This document shows, in pieces, positions 61,821-64,000 of a DNA stretch of 64,000 nucleotides (position 1 is the first letter of the stretch; each line of letters starts with the position of its first letter). This DNA is from Roseiarcus sp963833955. GTDB taxonomy: Bacteria > Pseudomonadota > Alphaproteobacteria > Rhizobiales > Beijerinckiaceae. A program made the position numbers and the translations under genes. Location: positions 1 to 64,000 of the forward strand of contig CAWHZY010000017.1 in NCBI GenBank assembly GCA_963833955.1. Reading direction: 5' to 3'. The notes below the pieces were generated by a model. The model had not been told where the DNA came from and searched no databases. It saw only the letters and a list, made by a program, of their open reading frames with translations.

Positions 61821-61825
61821 ACCCT

Positions 61826-62083
61826 TTAACAACCCCGCCGAGCGCGCGTTGCGCGGTTTGGCTCTGGGACGAAAATCATGGCTCTTCGCCGGCTCAGAGC
61901 GCGGGGCTGAGCGCGCCGCGGTCATGTACACGCTGATCCAAGGCCGCCAAGCTCAACGACGTCGATCCGCAGGCTTGGCTGGCTTACGTTCTTGCCCGCA
62001 TTGCTGATCAGGCGACGAGCAAAGTCGATGAACTCTTGCCGTGGAACTGGTACAATCCAAAACTCGACGCTGTCGCGGCGTGA
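61826..62083 (+). pseudogene. tnpC: C-terminal piece of IS66 tnpC
   Basis: Reads NNPAERALRGLALGRKSWLF, then SERGAERAAVMYTLIQ, a one-base shift near 61942, and KLNDVDPQAWLAYVLARIAD, LLPWNWYNPKLDAVAA to a TGA at 62081-62083. This is the IS66_C domain of the TnpC whose earlier pieces lie before the IS110. Confidence 0.82.
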
Positions 62084-62093
62084 AGGAGTGACC

Positions 62094-62390
62094 ATGCGGC
62101 AACGGCAATCGATCCAGGTGAGGAGCCAGGGTGCCCTATCTCCGGCCGAGAAGGCCGCCATCACCGCCGCCTGTCAGCGATTGATCGACGAGATATTGAA
62201 GCCGCGGTTCCTACCGGCCATCCGGCCGACCAAGTTCAACTATCCGGTTGACATCTGCGGCAAATGGCACGGAAGCCATGCTGACGAGAGGCGAAGATTA
62301 TCGGGTTCCGGCAGCTGCGGCGCTCTGATCCACGATCGGACACTGCGGCCAAGGGAACGTCGGGCGCGTGAGGAGGTCGACGAACGGTAA
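62094..62390 (+). CDS. Small ORF after the IS66 tnpC, probably a truncated passenger
   Basis: From an ATG at 62094 behind GAAGGAGTG: MRQRQSIQVRSQGALSPAEK, then TAACQRLIDEILKPRFLPAI and KFNYPVDICGKWHGS. The first ~60 residues look like real protein; after 62275 the composition becomes random, so the gene seems to have lost its 3' half. Its tight coupling to tnpC suggests an IS66-carried gene. I cannot name the family. Confidence 0.45.
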   Translation: MRQRQSIQVRSQGALSPAEKAAITAACQRLIDEILKPRFLPAIRPTKFNYPVDICGKWHGSHADERRRLSGSGSCGALIHDRTLRPRERRAREEVDER

Positions 62391-62667
62391 GGGCAAATGA
62401 TCGGTCAGATCCGGGCCAGGAAATGCAAGAAAACCCAACGAGCTCATAAGCTCGCCTGTTTGATCTGCGCCTGGTCCGCGCATCTCCATACCGGCCCGCG
62501 GCGTGAAACAGCCGCAATCCCAGGCCTGATACATGACCGCACCCGATCACGCGACCAAGCCATTCGAAAAACACCTTGCCCGAACGCGGGCATCCATACA
62601 TGGGTTTTCTTGGGCTCCGGCCGTTTCGCTGCGAAAACCCCCAATTATGAGCGTTGGATTTCCTATT
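62391..62667. other. No gene recognised
   Basis: About 280 bases between the truncated passenger ORF and the end of the binding-protein gene (part of a 390-base weakly coding stretch from 62275). Open frames on both strands have no recognisable features. Confidence 0.3.
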
Positions 62668-63865
62668 CTACGGCGTGAGCGTCGGCGCTTTCTCGCCGCC
62701 GGTGAAGAACTGGTCATAATAGGCGTCGGTGACCAGGTGGCGATCCTTGCCGTTGGCGAAACAGGTGCTCTGCACTGTCATCGATGGATCGTAATAATCG
62801 TCGATGTTGTCATTGGTGATGATCGGCAACGGAAAGAAGATCGTGTTCACCTTCGGCTTCTGGCCGGACATGATCCGGATCGCCGGCACGAACGCCTCGT
62901 AGCCGGTTGGGCCGCCGTCCTGGGCCATCGTGAGAACTCGAGAACTTGTGACCCTTCCAGAAGGCGAGGAAGCTGCACTGATTGGTGACGTCGGTGACGA
63001 TCGTCACCGGCCGGCCGGCTTGCTCCAGCGCCTGGCCGACGCCGACCCCCATGTTGCCCGTCGACCACACCGCGTCCACGCTTTGCGGATGGGTGGCGAG
63101 ATATTTGAGCATCTCCGATTTGGCGACCGCGCCCGTCCACATGCCGTAGAGGTCGCCGGTGATCTTGACGTCGGGGTTGGCTTTCGCGGCCTCGAGGAAG
63201 GCCTCATGCTCGGCCACCGTATCCGTGGTGCCTGGCTGCCCGTTCATGAGAACGACGTTTCCCTTGCCGCCGAGCTGTTTCATAATCCAGTCGCCCTGCA
63301 GCTTGGCGTAGAAATAGGGATTGCGCGCGACGTTGATCGCCTGGGGACAATCGACCGGCGCATCGATCGTCACGACGAGGACGCCCTTGTCGAAGGCGTC
63401 GCGGATACCGGAGCAGAGGCCCGTCGCCGAGCCCGGATACATCATGATGAGATCGCACCCCTGCGCGATCTGCGTCTTGAGCTGCGTGAGCTCGAGGTTG
63501 ATGTCGCCGTTCGAATTGGTGACGATCAGCTTGTCCTTGGCCAGTCCCTGCTTGGCGAGTTGCGACGTCAGGTCTTGCAACTCGGCGACGAGATTGGCGC
63601 GCCATGAATTGCCGAGATAGGAATCGTTATGACAGATCTGCCAGGGCGCCTTGTGGGGCTGCCAATTGGCCAGAGGGTCGGCGACGATCTTGGTCGAGTA
63701 CCAATAGCCCTGATAATATTGCTGGGCGTCTTTCGGAACGTTCGCCAGCGCCGCGGCCTGCTGCTCGGGCGTCGGACTTTCATCCGCGAGAGCTTGCGAA
63801 GCGAGAACAGCCAGGGCGGCGACGAGGCCCAATATGGCTAGTGACAGAGTCCGCCAACCCGACAT
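62668..63865 (-). pseudogene. Sugar-type ABC substrate-binding protein (Peripla_BP_4), frameshifted
   Basis: Exported binding protein, ~398 aa when repaired. Signal peptide MSGWRTLSLAILGLVAALAV (cleavage near ALA), ICHNDSYLGNSWRANLVAEL, VTNSNGDINLELTQLKTQIA, DLIMMYPGSATGLCSGIRDA and VLVVTIDAPVDCPQAINVAR are typical of ribose/sugar-alcohol-type receptors. Near 62935 the frame switches and the C-terminus continues VLTMAQDGGPTGYEAFVPAI to EKAPTLTP at 62668. The ATG at 63865 has GGGAGGAAAG upstream. Transporter partners would lie outside the window. Confidence 0.85.
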
Positions 63866-63960
63866 GCTTTCCTCCCTGACGCTCAAGCCGGCGCGCTTCG
63901 ACGCCGCGCGAGGCGAGGTCGGCCCTTGGGCTGCGCCGCCTTCTTCTGCTTAGGGGGCGT

Positions 63961-64000
63961 CTAAACGCGGAGGAAGTCGTTGTTGGCTAAGGCGCCGTCG
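63961..64000 (-). CDS. C-terminus of an unidentified gene (partial)
   Basis: A leftward frame enters from the right edge and ends DGALANNDFLRV with a TAG at 63961-63963. It lies ~95 bases upstream of the binding-protein gene on the same strand, so it may be an earlier gene of the same operon. Too short to identify. Confidence 0.35.
   Translation of the reverse strand, partial: DGALANNDFLRV

Larger units (their letters stand above)
60340..61825 (-). mobile_element. IS110-family element inserted in IS66 tnpC
   Basis: The IS66 TnpC reading stops around 60340 (after RIEMS) and resumes around 61826 (NNPAERALRGLALGRKSWLF), leaving ~1.5 kb that holds a leftward IS110 transposase and ~240 bases of non-coding DNA upstream of it. 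No inverted repeats or target duplication are evident, as usual for IS110. Boundaries are approximate. Confidence 0.75.
58098..62083 (+). mobile_element. Second IS66-family element, shattered by nested insertions
   Basis: Pieces of one rightward IS66 copy can be ordered: tnpA remnant (58106-58355), a mid-tnpC piece (59526-59637), a long tnpC piece (59751-~60340) and the tnpC C-terminus (~61826-62083). Between them lie MITE copy 3 with an IS630 inside it, MITE copy 4, and an IS110 element. tnpB and the first ~200 codons of tnpC are missing. It is a different IS66 subtype from the copy on its left. Confidence 0.8.

Noticed and set aside
61783..62083. An independent small gene after the IS110
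   Set aside because: Its sequence is the C-terminal domain of IS66 TnpC, continuing the pieces before the IS110.

Overview
The window is a high-GC alphaproteobacterial chromosome segment. Gene content (urease accessory genes, several branched-chain-amino-acid-type ABC transporters, a PEP-CTERM protein, N-methylhydantoinase-type genes) fits the Hyphomicrobiales/Beijerinckiaceae-Methylocystaceae neighbourhood. That assignment is inference; no rRNA, tRNA or marker gene is present to fix it.

Layout. 1-3.8 kb: a damaged glycine-zipper lipoprotein, then the nickel-chaperone operon ureE-ureF-ureG and a frameshifted TetR regulator. 3.9-5.1 kb: a broken IS630-type element. 5.4-12.2 kb: housekeeping-like genes (DUF2332 protein, PanB-like enzyme, LrgA-LrgB fusion membrane protein, M17 aminopeptidase, KAP-type P-loop NTPase). 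12.6-18.1 kb: a leftward operon of binding protein, LivG, LivF, LivH, LivM and a short-chain dehydrogenase. 18.3-26.9 kb: secreted protein, SOS1-like Na+/H+ antiporter with a cyclic-nucleotide-type domain, endonuclease III, an orphan binding protein, a two-subunit CoA transferase, an SH3-domain protein and a 2-hydroxyacid dehydrogenase. 27.0-29.8 kb: mobile DNA (a short palindromic repeat, IS1595-type and ISNCY-type elements). 29.9-33.4 kb: dTDP-L-rhamnose operon rfbCDBA. 33.5-37.1 kb: a protease-dead HtrA-like protein, a low-GC PEP-CTERM protein, a DUF1194 von Willebrand protein and a small exported protein.

37.4-54.7 kb is a coherent rightward catabolic island: GntR regulator, tiny zinc-ribbon protein, binding protein, LivG/F/H/M, class IV aminotransferase, HyuA-HyuB, class III aminotransferase, metal-dependent cyclase/hydrolase, and a second HyuA-HyuB. 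It looks like an uptake-and-degradation unit for a cyclic amide, lactam or N-carbamoyl-type nitrogen compound; the substrate is unknown.

54.9-62.1 kb is a pile of mobile DNA. It contains an IS630 remnant, a full-length IS66 element, and a second IS66 copy that has been broken up by two copies of a roughly 110-bp palindromic TA-flanked repeat (one itself hit by an IS630) and by an IS110-type element. 62.7-64 kb holds a sugar-type ABC binding protein and the last codons of another gene.

Two cross-cutting observations stand out. First, a MITE-like repeat occurs four times, always flanked by TA, with sequence evidence that it moved. Second, at least fourteen genes carry one-base frameshifts while the rest of each gene is well conserved, several in homopolymer runs. 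This suggests uncorrected sequencing indels rather than mass gene death, and means several apparent truncations or fusions here should not be trusted.
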